The position numbers were made by a program, and so were the translations under genes. A stretch of DNA of 64,000 nt, from NCBI GenBank assembly GCA_024036415.1, contig JAMWET010003067.1, positions 74,501 through 138,500 on the forward strand, in the 5' to 3' direction. Origin of the DNA: Prochilodus magdalenae (Eukaryota; Chordata; Actinopteri; Characiformes; Prochilodontidae). The notes below the pieces were generated by a model, which did not search any database, had not been told where the DNA came from, and saw nothing but the letters and a program-made list of their open reading frames with translations. Positions 21,148 through 52,700 of this stretch are shown in pieces (position 1 is the stretch's first letter; every line of letters begins with the position of its first letter).

Positions 21148-21282
21148 CATGATTAGATAGCCACTCCTCAAGTGGGTATGGCCGAGACCCATAGTTTAGA
21201 TGCCACATGGTGTGCATATAAATATGACCTCTGAGGGCTTCAGCTATAACAGTTCTCTTTTGGATTCTTTGTTCACACCCTA
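21148..21282 (+). promoter_or_regulatory. core promoter and 5' UTR of gene 2
   Basis: A block from about 21,150 is matched almost base for base upstream of gene 3 (46,316-46,443) while surrounding DNA differs more. It holds gattagatagccactcctcaa (ends about 21,172), a TATAAATA box at 21,217-21,224 and the shared 'tctgagggcttcagctataa' where transcription probably starts (about 21,245-21,255). TCAAGTGG near 21,169 fits the published NKX2-type consensus TNAAGTG. Whether it is bound is unknown. Confidence 0.72.
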
Positions 21283-21289
21283 ATGCAAA

Positions 21290-39888
<18,599 letters not shown>

Positions 39889-40770
39889 CTGCCTAGTCAT
39901 TAATGGTCAGAGCTGGGTTTAATGAAAGCATCTTTGCACAAAAGGTGTATAAAATAATAGAACAAACATCATACTGAACACTCTCAGGCGATCTTAACAC
40001 TGAGATATGTTTGGAAAACAAAACCAGGGCTGGCAATGTCAAAGCTGGAGGAAGTCAAGGCTTTTGGGAATCATTTTAGAAAAGTAAGGGTCATTATATA
40101 ATCCTGTGTATGGTGAATTACATACTGTGTTCATGCACTTGCCATTGTACCTTGAACTATAATATGTTTGTATTCATATTTTTACAGGGTTATGAATTCT
40201 ATGCTAAATCAAAATTAGTCTTGCAAATATGTTGAAGCTTTCAGATTGATTCCATGCTATTAAAAAAGACCATGCTCAATGTTAATAATGTTATTTTTGA
40301 GATTTACTAGACAAATTTTACATGCTTCAATTTTCCCAAAAAACAATATTTCTTCTTTGGCTGTGCCTCTGTATTCACCCTCTGTCTGACCTCATGCATT
40401 TTTAAGCCTTTCCTTTATAACGGTTTGTGAGATAATAATTGTTGAGTAATACTTTTAAATCATTTGTGTGGTATTGTTTCGTGGTATCTAGTAGTTTTGT
40501 ATTTCTTTAAGGAGGCTGCTCTGCCATTAAATAATTTTTGCTACTGATACACATTTTTATGTTTTATAAAAAGTAATATTGAAGGCTAACACTGAAGTAT
40601 CCACAATGGACCAAAATAAAACTGCTATTGTATCTGTTATGTTAAATTCTTTTTGTAGGGTTTTCTTACCTTCTTTTATTTTGTATTTGTTTTTATGTGG
40701 GGATGGCAATTTAAACATATGCTTTATATAACAAAACTTAAACAAAAACATTCCAATAAAACCCTACCAA
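39889..40770 (+). other. 3' UTR of gene 2
   Basis: Non-coding A+T-rich sequence after the TAG stop, with an AATAAA at about 40,615 and a second at 40,755. Not visibly similar to the gene 1 3' UTR. Confidence 0.65.
40755..40760 (+). terminator. polyadenylation signal of gene 2
   Basis: AATAAA in ttccaataaaaccc, 867 bases after the stop codon; an earlier AATAAA lies at about 40,615. Confidence 0.55.
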
Positions 40771-41659
40771 ATTATCTTGAACTTTATTATGAACTTATTG
40801 CGTGTGACGCATGAAGTGCGAGTATGATCACCATCAAAGCTAGAGTAAAGGGGACAACTGTAAACAGCTGACATAAGCTATTTAGTAATAAGGTTTATCT
40901 TTTTGTCAGACGTCATGTGTGCTTCTGCTATTATCTAAACCAGTCCACCCACCACTACTGCAGTTCTGACTGATATGCCAGGACATAATCCTATACATAT
41001 CCTGTACCTAAAACATACCCCAAATATATTTTTTATTTGATATATATCTTAATAAATGTTGTTCTGTAAATAAGATCATATTAGTTAAAAAGTCATAATA
41101 AACACAAACTCCAGTAATTGCAAAGTTGAAAATGTGAGAGCTTAGTGCACCCTCCTGGCATTAATTTCTTTTTCTACAAGCCATCAAGCTTGTCTGCATT
41201 TAAAAAACACAAATGAATCACATGGTACATGACGGATCTGCCTTTTGCATTCCAGTACTTACTAATAATCCCACATCAAAGAGGGGGATTAACATTTAAA
41301 TGTTTTTTTACTTCTTTCCTACAATTATTCAAGTACCTATAGGGTAATTTCTCTCTTTATCATTTTACAATCATCAAGACTATAAGATAAAAGCACTTCC
41401 TTTCCATTATCAATGTCAGATAAAATCCGACCTCCATAGCTAGGAGAAACTCAAAGTAGACATAAGTAGCCTTTTTAACAGATAATGCCTTATAAAGTGT
41501 TTTTAGGTTTACGCCCACTGTCTTGATGAGCTTTTGTAGGTGTCATGCATCTGTATTAACACTGGAGCCCTGTTTCATGCACACTTATTAACACTTATTA
41601 ACACCTACAGTACAACTTTACTGAATATACACTTGACAGATAGTAATAAGCTAAATGTA

Positions 41660-41695
41660 TGTATTTTATATGGACAGCAGTCCATATAAAATACA
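41660..41695. repeat. perfect hairpin, 16-bp arms and 4-nt loop
   Basis: TGTATTTTATATGGAC (41,660-41,675), loop agca, then the exact reverse complement (41,680-41,695). The flanks (aaatgta at left, tacattt at right) could lengthen the stem after a few unpaired bases. Could be a MITE core or a small-RNA-type hairpin; no evidence of expression. Confidence 0.85.
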
Positions 41696-41884
41696 AATTT
41701 ACATTTCTAATTGTAAATTATTTGTGTCATACTTGTTTTTGTATTATCTTAAAAGATATTTTTATTGTAGCTGTATAGGACGAACTAACTATAACATTTA
41801 TAATTATAAACAAAGAGCTTTTAAACACTAAGTATTACTACACTTTACAAGATTTCTTTATGTATGAAATATTGTTGAACATAT

Positions 41885-42050
41885 GTTTAAAGCAGTGGTG
41901 GACAGTAATAAAGTCCATGTTTCATGTAAAGTCCACTAGTATTTCCATAATGGGGGACTTTTGTACTTTAACTCCACTATATTTCAGTCAAATATCTTAC
42001 TTTTTATTCAACTACATTATGTAAAATCTGCTGTTTTTTTTATTTTTTTT
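41885..42050. repeat. dispersed fish repeat ('cagtggtggacagtaa')
   Basis: Phrases 'agcagtggtggacagtaata', 'gtactttaactccactatat' and 'tactttttattcaactacat' match, from memory, a very common teleost repeat built of 'acttttactcc' motifs. Degenerate. Confidence 0.55.
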
Positions 42051-42129
42051 TGGCTTTTGTGTACATAAAAAGTAACATGTCCAAACAAAAGATGCACGAA
42101 GCGAGCCTACTAATCAGGGCGCACTTTGC

Positions 42130-42870
42130 TTTGAGCTCAAGTTTCAAGTTTCAGGTTTATTTGTCATTTGCACAACATGTCAGGACATTTATGCATTGAA
42201 ATGCTTGTGGTGAGACTCGGGTAGACACTCTACAGCAGGACAACATTATATACAGACTAAACATTAAAATAAAGAGATATAAAAGAGTTACATTAAATAC
42301 ATACAAAATACACAAAATATACACAAAAAAACAACAGAATATGCAAAGACAGGAGGGATCTGTAGAAATTCTCATATGTACATTTTTTAGACAAGGATAG
42401 TCAGAGAGAGAGCAGAGCTATAAAATAAATATGTATATTTATATCTATTCCTGTTGTTAAAGTGACTCAGTGATGTTGTCCATAGTGGCTCATCGCTTGT
42501 TCAGGAACCTGATGGCTTGTGGGTAAAAAACTGTTAATTAGCCGGTTTGTTCTGGCCTGGATGCTGCGGTACCTCCTGCCTGATGGCAGTAAGGTGAACA
42601 GGCCAAGTGCTGGGTGGCTACAGCCCATGGGATCTTTTGGATTTTCCTCAGGCAGCGGAACTGGTAGATGTCCTGCAGGTCTGGAAGTTTGCTGCCTATG
42701 ATGGACTGTCTTCACCACTCTCCTTAGGGCGTTGCGGTCGTAGGCAGTACTGCTGCCATACCAGACAGTGATGCAGGCCGTGAGGATACTTTCTATGGAG
42801 CATCTGTAGAAGTTGGTGAGGATGTCAGGAGGCAGACCAAACATCCTGAGAACTTCGCAGGAGGAGGAGG
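42130..42870 (-). mobile_element. LINE 3' end: reverse-transcriptase C-terminus and 3' tail
   Basis: Minus-strand frames read LPPDILTNFYRCSIESILTA, CITVWYGSSTAYDRNALRRVVK and, after a frame change, LLPSGRRYRSIQARTNRLINS. These are the conserved C-terminal blocks (F-Y-R-C-x-I-E-S-I-L-T; L-L-P-S-G-(R/K)-R-Y-R-S-I) of a widespread fish non-LTR element. The 3' tail runs to 'caagtttcaggtttatttgt' near 42,150. Truncated and frameshifted. Confidence 0.87.
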
Positions 42871-44152
42871 CACTGACGAGCAGACCTAACTACTTTTGGA
42901 CAGAGCTCGGTTCTACCTAATGGAAAATGTCTACACCTATAATTTTAATAGACATCAGCCTCAGACTCATTTATGAGATTCTATTAGAAGATCTCTCAGT
43001 TATTTTCTAAACTGTTTTATTGTTATGGGTTGCTGGTGGTACCGGAGCCTATCCCAGCATTCATTGCGTGAAAGGCAAAAAACACCATAAAGAGGTCCCC
43101 AGTCCATCCCAGAGCATGACAGCAGTCTTTGTGGTTTGAGCACCATGTTCACTGGTAGGTTTAAATAATCAAGCTTAAACAATGTCAGAAACACTTACAT
43201 TAAATAAATAACATTTCTAAACATTCAGGGTTTTTTTGTTGTTGTTGTTGTTGTTTTTTTATGAGGGGGGGAGCGGGTGTCTGTGGTCCTGACAACAAGT
43301 ACTTTACTACCTAAATTTTAAGAATTAGGAAGTTTACTAAACAGGGAAATACATAATATTATATATTAAATATTAGATATTCATCTACTGTCACTTCAAA
43401 ATAAATATACAGTTCTGCTTTTGACAAAACCAGTCTAAATCTTGAATGCAGAAGCCCATTACACTAATCAAAGTCTCATTTACTAAAGTGTGTCCAATCG
43501 CTCAGATTACTGGACATGAAACTTTATCTCAATATGTGTCCATGTAGAAATAAATATCTATTCCTTTTATCTATTTCCTTTTTACCTTCCACACAAGAGG
43601 GACCTTCTAGAAGGACATACATACAGAAATCTCTGCAATAACACAGCGTCTTTCAGAAACAGTAGTTCACTTGGTCTTAGAGAGTGTATGTGTTTGTCTC
43701 GTCAGCTGTCCTGTTTGCTTTTTGTTTATGGCAAGATAAAAGAGAGACATTCTACTCAACCATCAACCAATACAAACATTAGAAACACATAACGAGGTGA
43801 AAGAGGGGAAGTAGTGGCTGCTTTAGAGCTTGATTACCTGATAAATACGACACTGCGCACTTGCCAAACTGATGAGCAAAATAAAACACAAATTACCATG
43901 AACGTAAATAATCTCTGTGAATGTTTCCTTGTTTGCTTTGAGCAAAACAGTTTTTATGTATTTCACAATGCTGGCATGTTTGTGGCCTGTCTGTTTCGAA
44001 TGGCTGTTTGGAATGCAGTTCATAATTGCATGAGTGCTAAAAACTCCTGACAGATTCTCCAGAACAGTTCAAATGTGTTTAGGAACTAGCCCCTAGGCTT
44101 TTATCCTGTTACTGAAGTAGTTCACCTTCCTGCGAGGAATAGCAGAGATATA

Positions 44153-44285
44153 CAGTGGCCCTTAAAAGTTTGTGAACGTTTTAGAACTTTCCAGACTTCT
44201 GACCTAAAATATAATCAGTTTTTCACACAAATCCTAACGGCAGAGAAAGAGAACCCGATTAAACAAATGAGACAAAAAGATTATA
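44153..44285 (+). mobile_element. Tc1/mariner 5' end fragment
   Basis: Starts 'acagtggcccttaaaagttt', continues 'gtgaacgttttagaactttc' and 'gattaaacaaatgagacaaa', the terminal repeat and 5' region of the Tc1 type also present at 15,474 and 49,333. No coding part left. Confidence 0.7.
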
Positions 44286-44319
44286 CTTCATCTTTTAGTC
44301 AAAGAAGGAAATTCAGTGT

Positions 44320-44690
44320 TACATACCTGTAAGTGACAAGAGTGAGCTTGCCAGAAGCAAAAACTCCCCTGAGTGAGGAAGAAACCTCGAGAGGAATGAG
44401 GCTCAAGGGCGGAACCCAGGTCGATCCCGGATGATGAGAAAAAGACAGATTTAAAAGGAAAAGGAGAACATCCATCTGATACAGTCTGATTAATCCAGGA
44501 TGGCAGTAACCGCAAGATGGAGCTGACCCATAGAGTTTATGATCAAAGCCAAAAGCTGGTCAGGGTAAAGGTTGTTGTCATGCCGGGTGATGAACTGCAG
44601 AAACAGGGCAGGAGACCCACGGTGCAGCTGAAGTTCAGGTGCATCTAGCTGCTCTGGAGGTTGCGATGTGATCACTCCAGGAAAAATGTC
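44320..44690. repeat. second copy of the 'gagcaagccagagg' dispersed repeat
   Basis: Diverged copy of 23,020-23,410: 'gaagaaacctcgagaggaat', 'tgattaatccaggatggcag', 'gcaggagacccacggtgcag' and 'ctagctgctctggaggttgc', in the same order and orientation. It lies within sequence otherwise paralogous to the gene 2 upstream region, so it was inserted after or separately from the duplication. Confidence 0.65.
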
Positions 44691-46039
44691 AATCCTGTAC
44701 AAAAATAGTAGATTTGTTGGTACTGGCTCTGGCATATATGCATAAGTGATGAGTGAGTGCAATGTTTACATGTAACATTGAGTACATGACCAACCCACTC
44801 CAACAGATTTGTTGTTGTTTATTTGTTACTGTTTGTGTAAAAGACTCCAAAAGATTCCACTCCGGTTCCTTCCACATGTCATCAGTCCAGAAGAAACCTA
44901 ACTGTTGCTGTGAATGAAGTGTGTAACGTTGTTAGGGCCTGTATGATCATTTTTAGCTGTGTTTACAGAAGGGGTTCAGCTTGTACCTTAGTTCAAGTTC
45001 TTAGTGAACTGGAATAATCTGCTTTTAGCTACTGTTCACCAGCAAGCTGATATTTACTGCAGGAGTCTCTAAAACTCAATTAGCTCAATTATTTTAAACT
45101 TTTAGTTTCTAGCCACGTTCAGACAGTCTGTAACTGTTTTCACTGAGTTAATCTTTTTCTTCATTATGTTTAAAAATGTATTCTTATTATATTAAATCAT
45201 TTTTTTTATTTATAAATTTATTATTTATTTAACTTTATTACTGTTTGTTTTTTATGTTGCCTTTTTGTTTTTTTTATTTTAATTAAATCCTGTTTATTTA
45301 AAATTCTTTGCTTTTTTATTTTTGTTTGATTATGTTGTCAGATTGTTCATATTGTCTTTTTCATTTTAGTTTCACCAAATTAAATGACCTTTTATTTTAT
45401 TTTTCAATCCCTTTAAGATGTAAATGTTTGGCTGCATCAAAAACTAGGGTCACCTTCAGTGTACTTCTGAGTGAAAATAAAGGCTGATTATTTGGTTAAC
45501 TTAGTCATATAGTCCCTAAGTGATCTATGCGGAACAACCTGTAGTCACATGACAGTTTGTAAATATGTGTACATGTAACCTGTATACAAAATACAAATGT
45601 GCTTGGTTAGTGTATGTGAAAAACCCAGCTCATTTTAAAAGCTTGTTTTTGCATCTCAGAGGTTGGTTCTGACCCATTTAACAATCCTAATGTTTCGATA
45701 GCATGACAGCATTGGTACATATTCCCCATTCTGAGCTCATTTCCAGAAGAAAATAATAAAATACAACTTACAAAATGGGTGTTGTGACTTATGTTACATC
45801 TAGATTCCTGCCTTAAAATACATCATGTAACCTTTTTGTCACTATAAACAAAGGCTAATGAACTGCTCAATTAATTTAACTGATGTATGTAAAAACATCT
45901 GAATTATTAATGAACTACATTATAAAGCCAGCTGACAACATGGTTTATGTTTTGTAAAAATAGAAAATTAACTGCATTTGCCAGCTTGCAGCATGAATAA
46001 TAAAATGCACTTTATAAAATACACCTATAAAAAGATTTC

Positions 46040-46135
46040 TGCTACCCACAAGACCCTGTTGTTTGGATAGTTTTGTTTGGTGGACTATTCTCAGTCCAGC
46101 AGTGTCTCATCCACTCACACCAGCACAGCATACAT
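46040..46135. mobile_element. short fragment of palindromic MITE
   Basis: 'tggtggactattctcagtcc', 'agcagtgtctcatccactca' and 'caccagcacagcataca' match the right half of the element at 48,274-49,014. About 170 bp upstream of the gene 3 promoter block. Confidence 0.65.
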
Positions 46136-46315
46136 TTACACGGAAATAAAAAAAGAATAACAAGGGTGTAAAAATAGAATAATCACTTTCAATCAAAGCA
46201 AACATCATTAAACAAATGGATCTAAAGGTTTCCAAAGAAAATATCATTAAAGGATTACAAAGAATCAGAAACGTCACATACACACCCAGAACATACACAC
46301 TCGGGCATGCACACA

Positions 46316-46443
46316 CATGATTAGATAGCCACTCCTCGAGTGGGTATGGCCAAGACCCATGGTTTAGATAAGGTGCATATAAATATGATCTCTGAGGGCT
46401 TCAGCTATAACTCTCCTCTCTTGAATTCTTTGTGCACACCTTG
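46316..46443 (+). promoter_or_regulatory. core promoter and 5' UTR of gene 3
   Basis: Duplicate of the gene 2 promoter: gattagatagccactcctcga, TATAAATA at 46,378-46,385 and 'tctgagggcttcagctataa' (probable start region, about 46,408-46,412). It differs mainly by a short deletion between 'ggtttagata' and 'ggtgcatataa'. CCACTC-CTC-GAGTGG forms a perfect 6-bp inverted repeat here, with one mismatch in gene 2. Confidence 0.72.
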
Positions 46444-46503
46444 ATGCAAAATGAATACCTGCTCTTCACTGAGTCAGGCTCTGCTGCTCATCCTTGCTGC
46501 TAA
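46444..46503 (+). other. short uORF overlapping the gene 3 start codon
   Basis: Same position (seven bases before the main ATG), same length (19 codons plus TAA) and same end point within exon 1 as the gene 2 uORF. Weak start context (t at -3). Confidence 0.7.
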
Positions 46504-46504
46504 G
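46451..46504 (+). CDS. dsg2: exon 1 of gene 3: signal peptide
   Basis: Eighteen codons, phase 0, donor gtgagt, differing from gene 2 exon 1 at residues 3 and 15. Hydrophobic core ALLLILAA. Spliced over 5.9 kb to 52,430. Confidence 0.82.
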
Positions 46505-49500
46505 GTGAGTCTGAGGACAACTTGAGAATTCCATGTCAGGATTTCGCGTTGGAAAACATAAATACTCCTGATGCAGTTGGCAAGGTCGGAAATATGCAGA
46601 TTAACTGAACATGCATCCTTTTACCTGCTAAGCTGTATAATCAGCGTGCATGATCTTACGGCATGTGTCTTTTTTCTGGATATGGATTTACAGGTAAAGG
46701 CGTGGAGCATATAATGCATTGTTGTTGGGAATGATTTCTTCAGCGATGTTCTGGAAGTTTAGAACACTTGAGTGATTGACTTAAAGCTGAGAACTACTGT
46801 TTTACTGAGGTCTTTACTGTTCACCACCGGTAGCATGTACAAACCTGTCATTTCCAAGCCTCATTGCCCACATATTAGATTCCTGTATTTCTCTCTATCA
46901 TAATACTTTGCCAGAGATGTCTTAGAAGATGTGTACTATGTCTGGGCTGAAACTCTCTGAAAGTTTGCTGGAGTGATGCCATCGAAGAATGTTTTTTGAT
47001 TCCCTAAGGCGGCTTTTTAATAGATGGTTCAGTAAAGGAATAATATTTTGCTGTATTCTGTTTCTGCCTCATGTGATACATAAAGCTACACTCTACAGAC
47101 AGAAATTTACCATTTATTAACCATACATTAATTTAATAAACCATGCATTAAAATGGTTCTCCTACTACACCAGTCAATTATATGAATATATTTTGTTACT
47201 GTCACAGTGATATCTTATTAGCATAAATGCAATGTAATGCTTGTAGCGTAATTGCAGATATGTAGTATTATACATATTTCAACTTCTAAACAATCGTATT
47301 ACTTAAAATAGGACACATATATAGTATGTAAGTAAAGTAAGTCATATTGGGTTTGGACCATTTGTCTGTGCAGGTATTTGTCTACAGTAGGTATCATGCA
47401 TGCTTCATTAAAGGAGCATGTTCTCTTTCTGCCATGTCTGTAACATACGGCTGCTTGGTGTCTAAATTATAGTTTATGACTGGCGACTGTTGGTGTATCT
47501 GTGAGGCAGACAATAATTAAAAATAAAATACCTAATCCACTGAAAGGTAATTTGGGGAACCAAAAATGTATCTCCAAAATGTTTATTGGAAAATTCATTT
47601 TTTAAGAGGGAGGTCAGTGTAAAAATATTTTTGATTTGCATGTGAATAGGACTGTATGCTAAATTCAGCGATAATCAATATAATCCAACAATATAGTACT
47701 GACCAAATAAAACAGTGATCCAACATTAGGCTGCAAGTTGTCTACCTTTAATTATTAGCAGTTATAGCTGCAGGCAAAAATAGGCTTTATAATACTGTGT
47801 TTAATTTCTGCTGGGTAGCGTGGATTTGCATAATCTTTCACATTATTGTTTTGCATTTTTGAATGAAACAATAATAGATACATGTGTTCAGTGTTAATGT
47901 GTACAAATCCAGGAATGGGTTCAGAAACAGATAGTCAGTGTCGTAACAGGGCAATTCATATCAGATTTTAGAGAGTAGCCAGGCAGGAGCAAAAACAGAA
48001 AAGGCAAAGAGCACAGAAAGAGCTATACGAAGAGACTGAGCACATACTAAAAACACAAACCCAGTAAACCATAACCAAGAGTTCACAAACTCACCCATGA
48101 AAAAATCATTAGAAATTCTTCAGAATGCCAATACTTACAGTAGATTTGAATGATAACTACAGTTTACCATATGACACTACACACACACACACACACGCAC
48201 ACTATAGTGTACTATAAAACTGGAACTACAAGAATGATCTGGGATAATGACTGTGTTATGGATTATTATACATCAATCAGTCATAACATTAAAACCACCT
48301 ACTTGTCTCTACACTCTATGTCTATTTCATCAGCTCCACTACAGACTGTAGTCCCTCTATTTTTCTGCATACGTTGTTATCCCCTTTCATTCTGTTCTTC
48401 AATAGTCACTACACTCACAGGGCTCTCTATTTTTTGGGTTGAGGATCTCAGCACTGCAGTAACTTGGCGGTTGTGTGTGAGTGTGTGTAGCAGTGGCATG
48501 TATAGAGTGCTGCTGGAGTTTTTAAACGCTATGTCCACTCACTCTATTAGACATTTCTACCTTACAGGTCCGTACCCTAGCTTTAAAGTCAGAAACAATC
48601 CTCTAGTTTTTCATCAGTGGTCACAGCTGCCCACAAGACACTGTCCACAGGACGCTGTTGCCTAGATAGTTTTGGTTGGTGGACGATTCCCAGTCCAGAA
48701 GTAACACTGAGGTGTTTAAAAACTCCAGTAGCACTGCTGTATCGGATCCACTCACAATAGCACAACGCACACTAACACACCACAATCATGTCAGTGTTGG
48801 GTGTTGAGAATGATCCATCATCCAAATAATACCGGCTTGGTGGGGGTCTGGTGGTGGTCCTGACATTGAAGAACAGAATAACAAAGTATACAGAGAATCA
48901 GATGGACTATAGTCTGTAATTGTAGGACTACAAAGGGGACCTACATAGTAAGTGGAGCTGAAGAAATGGATAAAGAGTGTAGATACATTGAGGTGGTTTA
49001 ATGTTATGGCTGAAAACAAGTGTACGCTTTGGAGTAATATACAAATTTCTTAGCTTCGTATAGTATTGCTACAGTTCCCTTAAACAAGCAACAGACTTAA
49101 GGGCAAAATTCGGGGGCAAATTTAATGAAGGCAGAAAATAGCTTTCAGACAGGAGACGATTTCAGGCACAGATAGGAAACTTCAAAGCAAATATTTTCAA
49201 ATCAAACTCAGGATAGTCTCTATGATGGGATTGTGTGTCATGTTGTTTGCAAAAATTGAGATGCCATGCATTTGAATGGTTTAACTGCTGTTAAGTGTGC
49301 TGTTAAGCACCAATGAGGACATGCCATCACAGTGGTGCCTGAAAGTTTGTGAAGCCTTTAGAATTGTCTATATTTCTGTATAGATTTCTGTATTTATGTA
49401 TAAATTTGACCTCAAACCAGAGATCCAATATATTACAGTGAGTGGCAAAAGCATGTGAACATTTAGGATTAGCAGATAATTTGAAGGTGAAATTAGAGCC

Positions 49501-49724
49501 AGGTGTTTTCAGGCAATGGCATTACAGTCAGGTATGAGTGCGTGGTCTGTTTTATTTCATTTAAATTTAAATCCCTTGTTGATCCCACAGTGGGGAAATT
49601 TAGTCTCCGGAGAGCAGTTTGGTGCCTTGCTCAAGGGCACCTCAGTCGTTACTGTAGGTTTAGGGAATCGAACCGGCGACCCACCGGTCACAAGGCTGGT
49701 CCCCTAACCTCCAGCCCACAACTA

Positions 49725-49763
<39 letters not shown>

Positions 49764-52700
49764 CTTTATTGATCCCGAAGGAAATTTAGCAGCCAGTAGC
49801 AGTAGTTTCACAAAAAGATGAACAGGGATCTATCAAGGTCTGATCTTCACAACTCATGTTTGTGGAAGCGTATCATTGGATGAACATAGGAGATTTCTGA
49901 GTACCTCAAAAGAAGAATTGTTGATGCTCAGCAGGCTGGACAAGGTTACAAAGCCAGTTCTGAAGGTGATGGTTAAGGATGGTTCCCCTTATCTACTTCT
50001 AGGATGTTCTATGGAAATCTGATAAAGTTTTAGGTCAAATTTATGCAGAAATATAGACAATCCAAAATGGCTTGCAAATGTTCAAACACCACAGCAACTG
50101 GCCTCATGACTAAATGAGAGGAAAAAGAAATGATCTTCATTAAAAAACCTAGACCTGTACTGATATGTACTCTTTGTACCTTTCCCTTCTGTATGAAGCT
50201 GGATCCATTGGTTTGTTAAAAGGGCACTGACCAAATTGGAAAAGATGATAGCACATGCTCAAATATTTGCCTTATGTTGATAAATTACTTCAGTTCACAT
50301 CACAACCTGAGGCTAGACCTCAGACACATGAACACCCATACACAAAACCATGTCTTTGTGGGTGTTGATAATTCGGTTGCAATGCTACTGACTAGAAGCA
50401 CAAGTGTTACAAAAGCCTGTTGCTGTGATCCAGGAATATTTGGATTTACTCATACTGAGACAGACAGCTGCATGTTATTCTCTCATAGTTTTGCTGCACA
50501 AGTAGCTTCTTGTATGGAAATGAGATGTTTCAAAACATCTTGCCATCTTACCAAACACCAATGCGGAAACTCAGCATGAACTAGTGGCTTGAACTTCTTT
50601 CAACTGTTAACAGCAATAAATTACACACAACAACAACATATTCAAATGACCACACTTACATGTTGACACTTGCACAGTCTGTTTATCTGAAGCTCATATT
50701 CAGGGACTGTGGTTTGCTCTCAAAACACCCATCAGGAAAAACTGCATATTTGGCTGCCTTTGACATCCACAACTATACATATATACCTCTTAGTAACTTA
50801 CCTTTACAAATGCTTGTTTAATCAGACCAACCTTGTTTTCCTGTTGGCTCCCGTCGGCACTTATTTGCATAGAATGGTTCTGTATGTTTACTTAGCTTCC
50901 GTGCATCATCTTGGCCCCTGGCTTACTTTTCTCCTATGTAGGTATTTCCTTTTTTCAGTGGTTAACTAAAAGACAAAACTGTGCCAGCCAAGCACACATG
51001 GTACACAGATAAAAAGGAGAGAGACATATTCTAATCTAAATGTTTTTAAATATTGCAACTGAAATACTAAAATACAATTATTTCTTATGTATGCTGTTCA
51101 GTGTACAGCACATGGTAGCCCAATTTAAATCCTGACATCAGTGAAGGCCCTCTTGTTTATAAATCTAAATAAAGTTTTAATTTTGAAGTAAAAGTCTGTC
51201 TTTTACAAACGTGCAAATTAGCATCATTTGCTGCTGAAACTAAATATGTACATATATATATACACACATAAGTGCAACATTGGTTTCTGCCAGGCACAAC
51301 AATAGCAGCACCATTTTGGGGAGGGCAATGTAATTGTAAAACTGCTTTCAGTGCAATTACAGAGTGACGGTTTAAGAAAGGTACCGCCAAAGAAGATATA
51401 ATCAGTTAACAGAGAGAAAACAGCAGTCATGTTTAAAGGCTTTAGCAGAACTGACAAACTAGACTTGCAATGATATATTGCCAGGTGGGAGTTTAATTAA
51501 CTGAAACAGGTTAATAACAAGAACAAGAATCCAGCATTCAAGAAATGCAACACAGATTAGCACAGGGCAGATCAGAAAGAATGGTTGCCTTTGTACTTGG
51601 TACTTTGTACTTGGTGTTGGTAAAGCCATAAGGGACAGCCATAAAAACAGCCAAATCTAATCCCACCTCTCAATCAAAGCCCAGATAACCAAACTGAAGC
51701 TGTCTTACTTTGGTCATATTCTGAGTAGAACATATTCATTGGAAAAGACCAATATGTTTGAAAAAATCTGAAAGTAAGAGGATAACCTCTAATTAGATGG
51801 ATGGATGCAAGCTGAAGAATCATGAACCAGCCTGGAGATCAGAAGATAGGATGTTCTGGAGGAGCTCTGCATGGTCACCAGGGGTTGGAAACAATTTTTG
51901 GCATATAGAGTAACTTTACTTGATATTTAGTAGTTATTTCATTTCATTAACATTAATTGTTAGTAAATGTGCATTTTAGGTACAGCATTCCTTAATCCAT
52001 ATGGAATAATACTGTATACTCCTTCTTTTATGGAGTTGCTGTTGTGTATTGAGACTATTGTGCTCTTCTCATAGTTTGCGTTAAATTTGTGTCACTTTTT
52101 AACAGATGCAGGCCCAGTATTTCCTGCTCCATTAGAGAACCATGTATGCAAGATTCATATGCATTATTGTTTACTGCTGTATATGCACACAGATGTAAAA
52201 TGTCAAAATAGGGAAATGTATTAAAATATTTGAATTCCCTACCAATAAATTAAGGACCTTAGAACCTACTCAACAAGGTTCTGTGGAGTCTATACAGAGA
52301 CCATAGAGATATTTTTAATTACATAATGAGAGAATGCGAATCCTGATGTTCCCACATCTGACACATTGGCGTCAAAGCTAAGAAGATAATTGATCTGTAC
52401 TATTTTGTCCCTTTTGTGTGTTTTCTCAGCTCCTGGCTGACAGAGTACACTGCCTGCAACACTCCAAGAGCCAGCGGCACAAAAGGGAATGGGTTGTCCC
52501 CTCAAAAAAGCTCATGGAGAATGTGGATTATACGAAAGAGGATTTCATTGCCCGAGTAAGACGGCATCTGCAGTGTGGACCACTTCCAGATGTGCACACA
52601 GTTTTAGGGACTGTCCACTTGATTAGCATGAATTTACTTGATCTGAATTTACACTTGAATTAATTATTCTCTCATTAACACAGTCTGGTCTTTCAGTTAT

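Larger units (their letters stand above)
40771..44049. other. intergenic region between genes 2 and 3, proximal part
   Basis: No gene supported. It holds a perfect hairpin (41,660-41,695), a dispersed repeat (41,885-42,050), a LINE tail (42,130-42,870) and a (GTT)n run near 43,237. Elsewhere nothing recognised. Confidence 0.7.
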
